A program made the translations under genes and the position numbers. This document shows, piece after piece, positions 1 through 7,129 of a stretch of DNA of 20,007 nucleotides. The DNA is taken from positions 1-20,007 of the forward strand of contig CAAGAC010000018.1 of NCBI GenBank assembly GCA_900767695.1, in the 5' to 3' direction. The first letter of the stretch is position 1. Each line of letters begins with the position of its first letter. Below the pieces are notes generated by a model that saw only the letters and a program-made list of their open reading frames with translations, was not told the DNA's origin and made no database searches. The DNA comes from an uncultured Succinivibrio sp. Its GTDB lineage: Bacteria > Pseudomonadota > Gammaproteobacteria > Enterobacterales > Succinivibrionaceae.

Positions 1-106
1 CGTTGATGCCAACAACCTGGATGCCGAGCTCAGGGCGAGCAATCGAAGAACGGAACACAAAACGGCCGATGCGGCCAAAACCGTTAATGCCAACCTTGAT
101 AGTCAT
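1..106 (-). CDS. gapA: Glyceraldehyde-3-phosphate dehydrogenase, N-terminal part (runs off the left edge)
   Basis: Only the first 35 codons are inside the window. They read MTIKVGINGFGRIGRFVFRS and continue through SIARPELGIQVVGIN, the start of the NAD-binding Rossmann domain of type I glyceraldehyde-3-phosphate dehydrogenase. The glycine-rich GINGFGRIGR loop binds the NAD pyrophosphate. The enzyme oxidises and phosphorylates glyceraldehyde-3-phosphate to 1,3-bisphosphoglycerate in cytoplasmic glycolysis. The ATG at 106 follows a GGAGGA ribosome site, and a strong promoter lies about 50 bases upstream, so it is transcribed independently of the Sel1-repeat gene behind it. The catalytic Cys/His domain is outside the window, so paralogue identity (gapA versus gapB/epd) rests on the N-terminus only; the fit is best to gapA. 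Confidence 0.95.
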   Translation of the reverse strand, partial: MTIKVGINGFGRIGRFVFRSSIARPELGIQVVGIN

Positions 107-155
107 ATATGGTATTCCTCCACCACAGTTGAATTGACTTTGTTTCGGTGTCACT

Positions 156-183
156 AATTTAAACTATACGCGTGAATTGTCAA
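156..183 (-). promoter_or_regulatory. Probable sigma-70 promoter of gapA
   Basis: Read on the minus strand, a perfect TTGACA (178-183) is followed after 16 bases by TAAATT (156-161). The predicted start near 149 gives a leader of about 43 bases before the gapA ATG at 106. The same -10 hexamer, TAAATT, recurs in the proposed sodB promoter at 7834-7839. Confidence 0.65.
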
Positions 184-186
184 ATG

Positions 187-210
187 AAAGTTCAGTTTTC
201 CTGAATCTTT
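187..210 (-). promoter_or_regulatory. Dyad just upstream of the gapA -35 box
   Basis: The arms AAAGTTCAG (187-195) and CTGAATCTTT (201-210) are complementary apart from one bulged T, with a TTTTC spacer. The dyad ends three bases from the -35 hexamer and its centre falls near -49 of the predicted start, a usual position for an activator site. It is AT-rich and has no U-tract, so it is more likely a protein site than a terminator. No regulator can be named from the sequence. Confidence 0.35.
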
Positions 211-324
211 GATTAAACGCGGTCTTGATTGTTTCAAAAAAGATTCTTGTCGCAAAAGGCCCGCCGCGCCGCCAAGTTGCGGATCCTTTGAGAAAAAGTT
301 TCATTCCTTGAGAGGCTGGGTAAA

Positions 325-338
325 CCCGCGGCGGCGGG
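325..338 (-). terminator. Weak hairpin after the Sel1-repeat gene
   Basis: CCCGC and GCGGG arms (325-329 / 334-338) enclose a 4-base loop six bases after the stop of the Sel1-repeat gene. On the minus strand the stem is followed by TTTA only. It could act as a weak intrinsic terminator separating that gene from gapA. Confidence 0.35.
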
Positions 339-344
339 GAGCGC

Positions 345-1973
345 TCACTTCTTGTCCGGGCCGTCGTTCTTGAGGGAGAAGCCCTCGACCCCCAGCTTTG
401 CATTCACATAGGGCAGGTCGATGCCGTAGCGCGCGTACTCTGGCGGCAGCGCCGGGAGCGCCGGCATGAAGGTCGTGACGGTGCCGGGCTCGAAGGCCAT
501 GGCGCCCGAGGTGGGGTTGTAGACCTCGAGCAACTCGGCAAAGGACTGCGAGATGAGCGGCTTGCCGTTTATGAGCACGGTGCCGGGCCTTGTCACGGTG
601 CCGCTGCAGCTGTTGCCAAAGCGCTCGCGGTCATCCTCGGTAACTGACGGATCGCTGCTTATCGGGCGGTAGTAGATGGTGCGGTCGGACGCAGGGATGG
701 ACTTGTAGACCTTGGCCACGGGATCCCCGTCGTCGAAGAACACCTCGCCGTAGAGCTGCGAGGCGCACAGCGAGACCATCTGCCCCAGGGCCCTCATCTG
801 CTCCTCGGGCTTGACCCCCGCGAGCATGTAGTCGTAGAAGTCCGACGCCTGATCGCCGGTGCTGCGGCGCACCTCGAACATTATCGAGAAGGCCAGATCG
901 TGATCGGGCTCGGCGCAGCCAATGCCCGCGTAGGTCATGAAGGCGTAGAAGAGCGATCCAGTGTAGTCGCCCGCGCGGTACGCCCTCCTGAAGAGCTGGT
1001 AGGCGTTCTTGAGGCCCTGGCTGTCGGTTCCGGCGTCAAGCGAGAGGATGGCCGCCGCCGAGATCGCGGGGCCGTAGCCCCGGTCCGCCGCGGCGCGCAG
1101 GTAGGAGAAGCCGCGGTCGATGGCGTTGGCCGCGTTGCTCCTGAGAGTGATGAGGCCCATGTCGTACATCGCGACCGGATCGCCTGCGCGCGCGGCCGTG
1201 CTGAAGAGATCGTAGGCGCCCGGCATGTCGCGCTCCATGCCGTAGCCGTACCACTTGGCGGCAGCTACCCTCACGCTGCCCTCCATCACCCCGGCTGCCG
1301 AGGCGGCCGACCATGACATGTAGGCGCTCTTGGGGCTTATGACCTGCCCCTCGCCCAAAAACTCCATGTCGCCGCGGCGCAAAAGGCCGTTTGCCGAGTC
1401 GCGGGCGCAGGCGTCGGCGACGATCACCTTGTAGTCCTCGAAGCTCTGGCACAGTCCCATGGCGCGGTCGTAGATGGCGCGGGAGGCCTCGGCCCTGTCC
1501 TTTGGATCCACATCCGCCACGGCCTTGGCAAAGTAGGTCTCGGCCGCGGCGGCGCCCTTGGCGCTGCCGTAGCCCAGAAGGGCCAGATCGCCCATGATCT
1601 CGTAGACGTACCTGCCGCCCTGCTTGCGCATCGCGGCGGTGGCGTGCTCTGAGGCGCGCTGGAAGTCGCCGCGCGAGCACTCGACCCATGAGAGATAGGC
1701 AAGCGCCAGCGGATCGCCGTCTGCCGACGCTTTCATGAAGAAGTTGGTTGCCTCGGGGATCCTGCGGTCGGAGAGCGCGTTGATCCCGGCGACGATGACG
1801 GACTCGCGCCCCGAGGCGACGTAGTCCGAGACGCCGGTGCCGAGGAGCACCGTCCCCGCCGAGAACATCACGGCCGCGGCAAGCGACACCGCGAGGAAGG
1901 TGCGGTGGGCGGAGACGAATGCCTTGAGGTGGCTGGTCCCCGCCTCCAGATCTTCGCTTCCCTTCCTGGCCAT
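345..1973 (-). CDS. Membrane-anchored Sel1-repeat protein, coupled to motY
   Basis: A 542-residue protein. Residues 1-23 are polar, then a hydrophobic stretch at about 24-48 looks like a single N-terminal membrane anchor or uncleaved signal, which would put the rest in the periplasm. From about residue 85 to 340 the sequence carries degenerate Sel1/TPR-like units with the typical A-x-x-Y-x-G and A-A-x-x-G-D/Y patterns, for example AKWYGYGMERD and YLRAAADRGYGPA. Such alpha-solenoids usually bind other proteins. The last 150 residues are not repeat-like and end in a charged tail. Its ATG lies two bases after the motY stop, and its ribosome site (GGGGGA) lies inside the end of motY, so the two are translationally coupled. 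I infer a role with MotY at the cell envelope or flagellar motor. No precise function can be given from sequence. Confidence 0.8.
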   Translation of the reverse strand: MARKGSEDLEAGTSHLKAFVSAHRTFLAVSLAAAVMFSAGTVLLGTGVSDYVASGRESVIVAGINALSDRRIPEATNFFMKASADGDPLALAYLSWVECSRGDFQRASEHATAAMRKQGGRYVYEIMGDLALLGYGSAKGAAAAETYFAKAVADVDPKDRAEASRAIYDRAMGLCQSFEDYKVIVADACARDSANGLLRRGDMEFLGEGQVISPKSAYMSWSAASAAGVMEGSVRVAAAKWYGYGMERDMPGAYDLFSTAARAGDPVAMYDMGLITLRSNAANAIDRGFSYLRAAADRGYGPAISAAAILSLDAGTDSQGLKNAYQLFRRAYRAGDYTGSLFYAFMTYAGIGCAEPDHDLAFSIMFEVRRSTGDQASDFYDYMLAGVKPEEQMRALGQMVSLCASQLYGEVFFDDGDPVAKVYKSIPASDRTIYYRPISSDPSVTEDDRERFGNSCSGTVTRPGTVLINGKPLISQSFAELLEVYNPTSGAMAFEPGTVTTFMPALPALPPEYARYGIDLPYVNAKLGVEGFSLKNDGPDKK

Positions 1974-1975
1974 GC

Positions 1976-2926
1976 TCAGTCCCCCGTTCCGGCGCCGACG
2001 TCGGGCACCTCGGTCTCAAGATCGCGGTTGACCCTGGCGCTGTCGCGCGAGAGCGTCACCAGGCCGTTGCGCGCCTGAGGCGACTCGTCGGCAGGCTCGT
2101 CGTCGGCGTAGGCTGGCAGCGTCAGCGAGTTGAACTCCTTGACGTTGATCATGCCCTCCTTGAACCCGGCGTCGGTGTAGAACTTCTTCAAGGCATCCGA
2201 GCGCTTGCGCGCCAGGGCGATGTTGTCGTCCTTGGAGGTCATGTCGTAGGCAAACGCGCGAATCGTGATGGAGTCCACGGCCTTGTCCTCCTTCAGGTAC
2301 TCGATCTGCTGCCTCATGCGCTCAAGCGAGCGCCCGGTGAGCTCGTCCTTCTGGAACTTGAAGACCACGGGAAGCATCTGCACGTCGGTGTAGCTCACCG
2401 GCAGCAGGCGCTGCTGGCAGTCGAGGTACTTGTCGTACTGGGGCTTGAAGCCAAGCGGGCTCATCGAGGGGATGATGTTCTGCCCCGAGGCCACGGTCGA
2501 GTTGGTGTACGGCATGAAGATCTGAAGCCCCTGGCTTAGGGCGTTGAGCGCCTTCCAGGCAACCGTGGGGCCAGCCCAGGCGTCGAATCCCGAGTAGAGC
2601 TTTATCCTGCCCAGGAGGTGCTCGGGGCCGCCTGACTGCCACTCGGGGCGGGTCGCGATGAAGCGCATCGTCGAGGACTGGGTTATGCCAAGGCGCGGCT
2701 TTATCGACAGCGAGGTCTTCCTGGTCTTCCCCGAGTAGGTGCGGAAGACCGCCGTCCCGTAGCCTGGGATGTCGTTTATGAGATCGCACTGGATCTTGGA
2801 GTCCGCGACCGACCAGAGCTTCTTTGCAGTCCCGTCTATCTTGGGCTCGTAGCGGATCTGGGCCCAGGGCGCTGCCGACACGGCCATGGCCGCGAGCACG
2901 GCGGCGGTTTTCAAAGCAAAACGCAT
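1976..2926 (-). CDS. motY: MotY-like sodium-type flagellar motor / OmpA-domain protein
   Basis: A 316-residue exported protein. Starting at MRFALKTAAVLAAMAVSAA it has a typical signal peptide, cleaved around residues 18-22. Residues about 30-170 match the MotY N-terminal domain: KLWSV, IQCDLINDIPGYGTAVF, RPEW and LDCQQ align well with my memory of Vibrio MotY. That domain joins the T-ring around the basal body and anchors the PomA/PomB stator. Residues about 180-300 are an OmpA-like peptidoglycan-binding domain, but divergent: the usual GHTD motif reads AFAYD and the NRRV motif reads RNGLV. I prefer this start to in-frame ATGs at 2959 and 2938 because it gives a clean signal peptide and a GGGTG 5 bases upstream; also, the likely transcript starts near 2961. 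No other flagellar gene is nearby. A general OmpA-type envelope protein is the alternative. Confidence 0.82.
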   Translation of the reverse strand: MRFALKTAAVLAAMAVSAAPWAQIRYEPKIDGTAKKLWSVADSKIQCDLINDIPGYGTAVFRTYSGKTRKTSLSIKPRLGITQSSTMRFIATRPEWQSGGPEHLLGRIKLYSGFDAWAGPTVAWKALNALSQGLQIFMPYTNSTVASGQNIIPSMSPLGFKPQYDKYLDCQQRLLPVSYTDVQMLPVVFKFQKDELTGRSLERMRQQIEYLKEDKAVDSITIRAFAYDMTSKDDNIALARKRSDALKKFYTDAGFKEGMINVKEFNSLTLPAYADDEPADESPQARNGLVTLSRDSARVNRDLETEVPDVGAGTGD

Positions 2927-2967
2927 ACGGACACCCATGACAAAATTCTGTCGCCTCATTTGCTGAT

Positions 2968-2997
2968 ATTATCCAACAGCGATCAAAGCAAAAACAA
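2968..2997 (-). promoter_or_regulatory. Candidate promoter of the motY-Sel1 operon
   Basis: On the minus strand TTGTTT (2992-2997) is separated by 18 bases from GATAAT (2968-2973). A start near 2961 would leave a leader of about 35 bases to the ATG at 2926. The same AT-rich 130-bp gap must also hold the nagA promoter on the other strand. A TATTAT at 2967-2972 could be its -10, but I see no good -35. Confidence 0.45.
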
Positions 2998-3058
2998 TGC
3001 CAAGCGCCGCATTCCAAGAAGGCGATCCTTCATCGCGGCCATGGCCAGGGAGGCTTTC

Positions 3059-4246
3059 ATGGGCAGCAGGGTTCTTCACCTCATAAGAGGCGCGATGGTC
3101 TTCACGAAGGACGGCTTCAGGAAGGGCGACATCGCTTGGACGGACGGCGGGGTGTTTGCAGATCCTAATGATCCTGCCCTGCGCGGCGCCGACGACGCGA
3201 TCTCCGGAGACGGACTCTGCGTGATCCCGGGGCTTTGCGACATCCATCTGCATGGAGCCTGCGGGGCGGACATGTCAGACGGCGATCCTGCTGGCCTTGC
3301 CGCGATGGCAAGGTGGGAGGCATCGCGCGGCACCACCTCCTTCTGCCCTGCCACCATGACCATCTCAAGCGACTCGATCCTAAAGGCGATGTCCTCTGCC
3401 AGGGCCTTCCATGAGAGCGCCGAGGCTTCAGGCTGGCTCGATGAGAGCGGTGCCCCGCTTGCGCGCATGGAGGGGATCTACATGGAAGGCCCCTTCATCA
3501 GCACTGAAAAATGCGGCGCGCAGGATCCTCGCCACGTCATGGCCCCGTCGGCTGATTTCCTGAGGCAGGCCCATGAGGCCTCAGGCGGCCTCGTGCGCTT
3601 CACCGTCATCGCCCCTGAGGCGCCCGGCGCGGCTGAATTTGCCGCGGCGTCCGCCGCCATGGGGATCCGCCCCTGCGTCGGCCACACCGCCTGCACCTAC
3701 GATCAGGCAAGGCTTGCCTTCGAGTCGGGCGCCTGCGAGCTTACACATGCATTTAATGCGATGCCGCCGATGCTCCACCGCGCCCCGGGGCCAATTCCGG
3801 CGGCGGCGCTGTGCGGGGCGGCGGCAGAGATAATCGCAGACGGCATCCACATCGCCGATCCGATGATCGCGATGGCCTTCAGGTTCTTTGGCAAGGAGAG
3901 GATGATCCTAATTTCGGACTCGATGCGCGCGGCGGGAATGCCCGACGGCACCTACACCCTTGGAGGCCAGGAGGTTCTTGTCAAGGGCCGCGAGGCAAGG
4001 CTTGAGGACGGCACCCTGGCAGGCTCGGCCTCATGCCTTTTAGACTGCCTGAGAAACGCGGTGCTGAACGCCCGCATCCCGCTTTGCGACGCAGTCTGTG
4101 CCGCGGCGGTGAATCCGCGCCGCGCGCTGGGGATCAGCCTTGACTTCGCCTCGCCCGGCAGCGAGGCCTCGTTAATTGTCCTCACAAAGCCTGAGGACGG
4201 GCTTTTGACGCGCAGGATAGTCGTGCGCGGCAGGGACGCCGGATAG
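3059..4246 (+). CDS. nagA: N-acetylglucosamine-6-phosphate deacetylase
   Basis: A 395-residue amidohydrolase that removes acetate from N-acetylglucosamine-6-phosphate, giving glucosamine-6-phosphate for glycolysis or cell-wall synthesis in the cytoplasm. Visible family signs, numbered from this start: the beta-barrel metal motif DIHLHG (His63, His65), the metal ligand Glu in YMEGPF, the His of CVGHTACT, the His of THAFNAMPPMLHRAPG, ADGIHI, and the catalytic Asp in ISDSMRAAGMPDG. Length agrees with the family (about 380-400). I chose the ATG at 3059 because AGGGAGG sits 5 bases upstream and the product then starts like other NagA proteins. The frame stays open to 2960, but that would add 33 Lys/Arg-rich residues unlike NagA. 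It is divergent from motY, and no nagB or transporter gene adjoins it, so the rest of the pathway is elsewhere. Confidence 0.93.
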   Translation: MGSRVLHLIRGAMVFTKDGFRKGDIAWTDGGVFADPNDPALRGADDAISGDGLCVIPGLCDIHLHGACGADMSDGDPAGLAAMARWEASRGTTSFCPATMTISSDSILKAMSSARAFHESAEASGWLDESGAPLARMEGIYMEGPFISTEKCGAQDPRHVMAPSADFLRQAHEASGGLVRFTVIAPEAPGAAEFAAASAAMGIRPCVGHTACTYDQARLAFESGACELTHAFNAMPPMLHRAPGPIPAAALCGAAAEIIADGIHIADPMIAMAFRFFGKERMILISDSMRAAGMPDGTYTLGGQEVLVKGREARLEDGTLAGSASCLLDCLRNAVLNARIPLCDAVCAAAVNPRRALGISLDFASPGSEASLIVLTKPEDGLLTRRIVVRGRDAG

Positions 4247-4271
4247 GATCCCGCGCGCTGACCTCCGCAGG

Positions 4272-4300
4272 TTGGAGGCGGGGCCGTAATGGTTTAAGAT
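4272..4300 (+). promoter_or_regulatory. Possible rnt promoter, overlapping a weak hairpin
   Basis: TTGGAG (4272-4277) and TAAGAT (4295-4300) are 17 bases apart and would start transcription near 4307, about 37 bases before the rnt ATG. A CCTCC/GGAGG hairpin (4262-4266 / 4274-4278) overlaps the -35. It has no U-tract, so it is a poor terminator for nagA and read-through into rnt is possible. Confidence 0.35.
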
Positions 4301-4343
4301 CCCCCAGCCGCCAATGCGCGGCGCTCTTGATCAGGGAGACGAT

Positions 4344-5054
4344 ATGGAAGAGCAGGAAAAGCAGGCACCCGCGCAGGGCGCTGGTGAAGTCAGGGCGGAG
4401 AAGCCGCGCATGTGCGACATCCGCAAGCGCTTCCGCGGCTTCCTTCCCGTGGTGGTCGACGTCGAGACCGCCGGCTTCAACCCTGAGAGGAACGCCCTGC
4501 TGGAGATAGCCGCGATGCCGGTGATCCTGCGCGATGACGGCGTGATGGCGCCGGGGGATCTGTTCTGCGCGAACATCCGTCCCTTCCAGGGCTCCGTGCT
4601 TGTGGACGAGAACATCAAGTTTTTAGGGATCGATCCCTACGCCCCCGAGCGCAACCTACGCGAGGAGAAGGACGCCATCCCCGAGCTCTTCCGCTTCGTC
4701 CACCGCGCGGTGAGGGACGCCAAGTGCAAGAAGGCGGTGCTCGTGGGCCACAACGGCAGCTTCGATCTGGGCTTCGTCAACGCGGCCACCCGCCGTGTCG
4801 GCCTTGAGAAGAAGAGTCCCTTCCACCCCTTCACCGTGCTCGACACCTCGACCATCGGCGCCCTGGTCTACGGCCACACTGTGCTCGCCCGCGCCTGCGC
4901 AGGAGCCGGCATCGACTACGACGGCAAGAACGCCCACGGCGCCGCCTACGACACCACGGTCGAGTGCAAGCTCTTCTGCGCGGCCTACAACCGCTTCACC
5001 ACCTTCTGCGGGATCCCCGAGCCAATCCCCGACGATCCCAAGCCCCAGGCCTGA
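4344..5054 (+). CDS. rnt: Ribonuclease T
   Basis: A 236-residue DEDDh 3'-5' exoribonuclease that trims the 3' ends of tRNA, 5S and 23S rRNA and acts as a homodimer in the cytoplasm. The catalytic motifs are intact: Exo I VDVETAGF (Asp39, Glu41), Exo II VGHNGSFD (Asp141), Exo III HGAAYD (His198, Asp203). RFRGFLPVVVDVETAGFNP and SPFHPFTVLDT match the Escherichia coli enzyme closely. The N-terminus is about 15-20 residues longer than the E. coli protein and rich in Glu, Gln and Ala. The ATG at 4344 follows AGGGAG by 7 bases; a start 30 bases earlier has no ribosome site. RNase T occurs in Gammaproteobacteria, which helps place the organism. Confidence 0.95.
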   Translation: MEEQEKQAPAQGAGEVRAEKPRMCDIRKRFRGFLPVVVDVETAGFNPERNALLEIAAMPVILRDDGVMAPGDLFCANIRPFQGSVLVDENIKFLGIDPYAPERNLREEKDAIPELFRFVHRAVRDAKCKKAVLVGHNGSFDLGFVNAATRRVGLEKKSPFHPFTVLDTSTIGALVYGHTVLARACAGAGIDYDGKNAHGAAYDTTVECKLFCAAYNRFTTFCGIPEPIPDDPKPQA

Positions 5055-5103
5055 GCGTATAAGACGGATAAGAAAGGCTCGCTCAGCTTCAAGACTCAAT
5101 CGC

Positions 5104-5132
5104 GGCAAGGCCGGCCAATGCCCGGCCTTGCC
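5104..5132. terminator. Perfect 11-bp hairpin between convergent genes
   Basis: Arms GGCAAGGCCGG (5104-5114) and CCGGCCTTGCC (5122-5132) pair perfectly around a 7-base loop. It lies between the stops of rnt (plus) and the 5149-6984 gene (minus), so it can serve both strands. Neither side carries a U-tract, which suggests a Rho-assisted or mRNA-protecting hairpin. Its core resembles the hairpin at 8510-8532. Confidence 0.6.
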
Positions 5133-5148
5133 ATGTCGGGAGCCTGGC

Positions 5149-6984
5149 CTACTGGAGGACCTCGCCTGAGGGGATGGAGAATGGAGCGCCGTCATCAACG
5201 CCTTCGATGGCATCCCCGCCATCTCCTCCGCCTGGGCCGCCCTGCCCGCCGCCCTCGTTGCCATCGTCCTGCCCGTCCGCGCGATCGCCGGGATCAAGCC
5301 ACTCGTCGGTCTGGGTGACGATCATGGTGAACTCACCCTCAAGCGCTCCTACCTTGCGGCCGCGGCGGTAGAGCTCGGTGCCGCGGATCTCGTCGAAGGA
5401 GACCACCGCGCGATCGGATGGATCGTCGGTTGCGATCCTGCCACCCTCGGCGCTGAGCATCAGCACCTGCTGGGCGCCGGCATACCAGCCGTGCGGGCTT
5501 GCGGTGATGATCGCCGGAGCGGCCTCCTCGCCCTTGCGGCGCTCCCACCTCAGGCAAAGCCATGAAGGCCCGCCCGAGGCGTCGAGCATCACCGCAGTCA
5601 TCGCCCTGCCTTCCTGGGAGATGAGCGCGTAGGCAAGCAGGAGCCTGATGTCGGAGGCAGTGAGCGCTATCTCCAGCATGGGCTCAAGGCAGCCTGAGCG
5701 CTGGCGGCACTCGAGGAGCTGCTGCATCACGTTCCCATAGAGCGTGCTGTCGTCGGGATTGGGGCTGTCGCGCATCCTGAGCCTGAGCGCCCATGAGGCG
5801 AGCAGCGCGTTGGCGAATGCCACCTTCCACTTGCCGATGGCAAGCTTGCCCGAGGCTGCCAGGGCCTCGGACTCGATGTGCTTTGACACGAGGTAGGCCG
5901 CTCCCGCGAGGTTGTTGTCGTAGTCTCCCGAGGCGTACTCGCGAAGCCCGTCGGAGAGGGCGCGGGTCATTGCCTCGCCGCTGAACGCGCGCTCGGTGTG
6001 CGGATCAGGGCTGCCTGCAAACTTCTGCGCGAAATCGCACAGAGCGAAGCCGTCGCTGTAGACCATCGCCGCGCTCAGGCACTTCCATGACCTGGCCTCG
6101 TCCTTGAGGCCGCGCGTCGAGTAGAGGCGCGAAAGCCTCCAGTAGAAGCGCGAGGCGATCGCGCCGTTCGGGCTCAGGGAGATGAGCTGCCTGTAGCAGC
6201 GCTCAGCCTCCTTGAGATCCTTTTTGAATACCTTGTGGGCGCCTACCAGATCCTCTGCCTTGTACTCGATGGCCTCGGCGTCCTCCTCCTCGCACTGCTT
6301 GAGGACGCACTGGCGCAGGAGCTCGACCTCGTCCCTGCCGATGGGGCCGGGAGATCCCGGACGCAGCGCGTTCTGGACGCAGACGTGGCGGGCAAGCGAG
6401 ACGTATTTGCGCTCGGAAAGCGGCTTGTTCTGCTCGCTCATGAGCGAGTCGAGGCCGTCGCGCACCCAGGGCTCCATCACCTCGGCCTCGGGGCCCTTGG
6501 CTGCAATGGCGCGGATGGTGGGAAACACAAAGAGCGCCATGCCCATAGGATCGGGGACTATGGATCTGTCATGGCCCGGGCAGGTGACCACGCCCGACTT
6601 TATGAAGAGGAGCATGAGGAAGGAGAGGAAATCGGCCTCGGGCTGCTCCATCGAGTGCGCCTGATCGAGCATTGAGCGCAGCCCCTCGAAGGCGAGGCTG
6701 GCGCTGCCGGGCATGGCCTTGGCCGCCCACTTGTCCTTGAGGGCCACGTACTGCCTGATGAGGCCCGCGCCCTTGCCGTCGCAGATCGACTGGATCTCGG
6801 AGCGTCCCATCATCTGGGCGATGCTGATGCCAACCGTGGAGTGCGCGGGAACTTCGACGCGGGCGCCTGCGGCGTCGATGGCGATCTCAAGCCCGCTGCC
6901 CTCGTCTATCCGCACGGGCCTGCCATTGACGAAGGCAAAGCTCCTGAGCTGGCCCAGCCTGGCCTGATCCTTGTTGTCCGGCAT
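5149..6984 (-). CDS. Large hypothetical protein with TPR-like helices and an acidic Gly-rich tail
   Basis: I do not recognise this 611-residue protein. It has no signal peptide and no clear membrane segment, so it is probably cytoplasmic. Residues about 15-60 (FAFVNGRPVRIDEGSG onward) look like a small beta-rich domain. The middle is helical; residues about 255-330, with KDLKEAERCYRQLISLSPNG and FYWRLSRLYSTRGLKDEARS, read like two or three TPR units. Residues about 460-560 are again beta-rich, ending in FTMIVTQTDEWLDPGD. The last 45 residues are low-complexity Gly/Asp/Glu. GAGAGGGG 5 bases before the ATG supports the start. It is convergent with rnt. The neighbouring 7130-7573 gene on the same strand lies 145 bases upstream, with a possible separate promoter between. 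A scaffold role is the most that can be inferred. Confidence 0.75.
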   Translation of the reverse strand: MPDNKDQARLGQLRSFAFVNGRPVRIDEGSGLEIAIDAAGARVEVPAHSTVGISIAQMMGRSEIQSICDGKGAGLIRQYVALKDKWAAKAMPGSASLAFEGLRSMLDQAHSMEQPEADFLSFLMLLFIKSGVVTCPGHDRSIVPDPMGMALFVFPTIRAIAAKGPEAEVMEPWVRDGLDSLMSEQNKPLSERKYVSLARHVCVQNALRPGSPGPIGRDEVELLRQCVLKQCEEEDAEAIEYKAEDLVGAHKVFKKDLKEAERCYRQLISLSPNGAIASRFYWRLSRLYSTRGLKDEARSWKCLSAAMVYSDGFALCDFAQKFAGSPDPHTERAFSGEAMTRALSDGLREYASGDYDNNLAGAAYLVSKHIESEALAASGKLAIGKWKVAFANALLASWALRLRMRDSPNPDDSTLYGNVMQQLLECRQRSGCLEPMLEIALTASDIRLLLAYALISQEGRAMTAVMLDASGGPSWLCLRWERRKGEEAAPAIITASPHGWYAGAQQVLMLSAEGGRIATDDPSDRAVVSFDEIRGTELYRRGRKVGALEGEFTMIVTQTDEWLDPGDRADGQDDGNEGGGQGGPGGGDGGDAIEGVDDGAPFSIPSGEVLQ

Positions 6985-7031
6985 ACGATCCCCTCTCCCT
7001 GCACATCACCGCCATTTGATGCGATGAGGCC

Positions 7032-7079
7032 ATTATGCGGGAGCAGAATGCAACTTTCCAATTAGCACAAGGAAGTTGC
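7032..7079 (-). promoter_or_regulatory. Candidate promoter of the 611-residue protein, overlapped by an inverted repeat
   Basis: On the minus strand TTGGAA (7056-7061) and CATAAT (7032-7037) are 18 bases apart. The inverted repeat GCAACTTTCC (7050-7059) / GGAAGTTGC (7071-7079), with one bulge, covers the -35. It could be an operator, or the end hairpin of the 7130-7573 gene, although no run of T follows it. Confidence 0.4.
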
Positions 7080-7129
7080 GGCGGCGGGCGCAGTTTTGGT
7101 CTGGGGCCCTGCCGGGACCGCAGGGGTCC

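Noticed and set aside
1036..2019. Long Arg/Gly-rich open frame on the minus strand overlapping the Sel1-repeat gene
   Set aside because: It is a shifted reading of the GC-rich Sel1 and motY genes, with a biased Arg/Gly/Pro composition and no ribosome site or family match.
2960..3058. N-terminal extension of NagA
   Set aside because: The 33 extra residues are Lys/Arg-rich and unlike NagA; the ribosome site is immediately before 3059.
4656..5297. Minus-strand frame of 213 codons over rnt
   Set aside because: Antisense shadow of RNase T, whose catalytic motifs are all intact on the plus strand.
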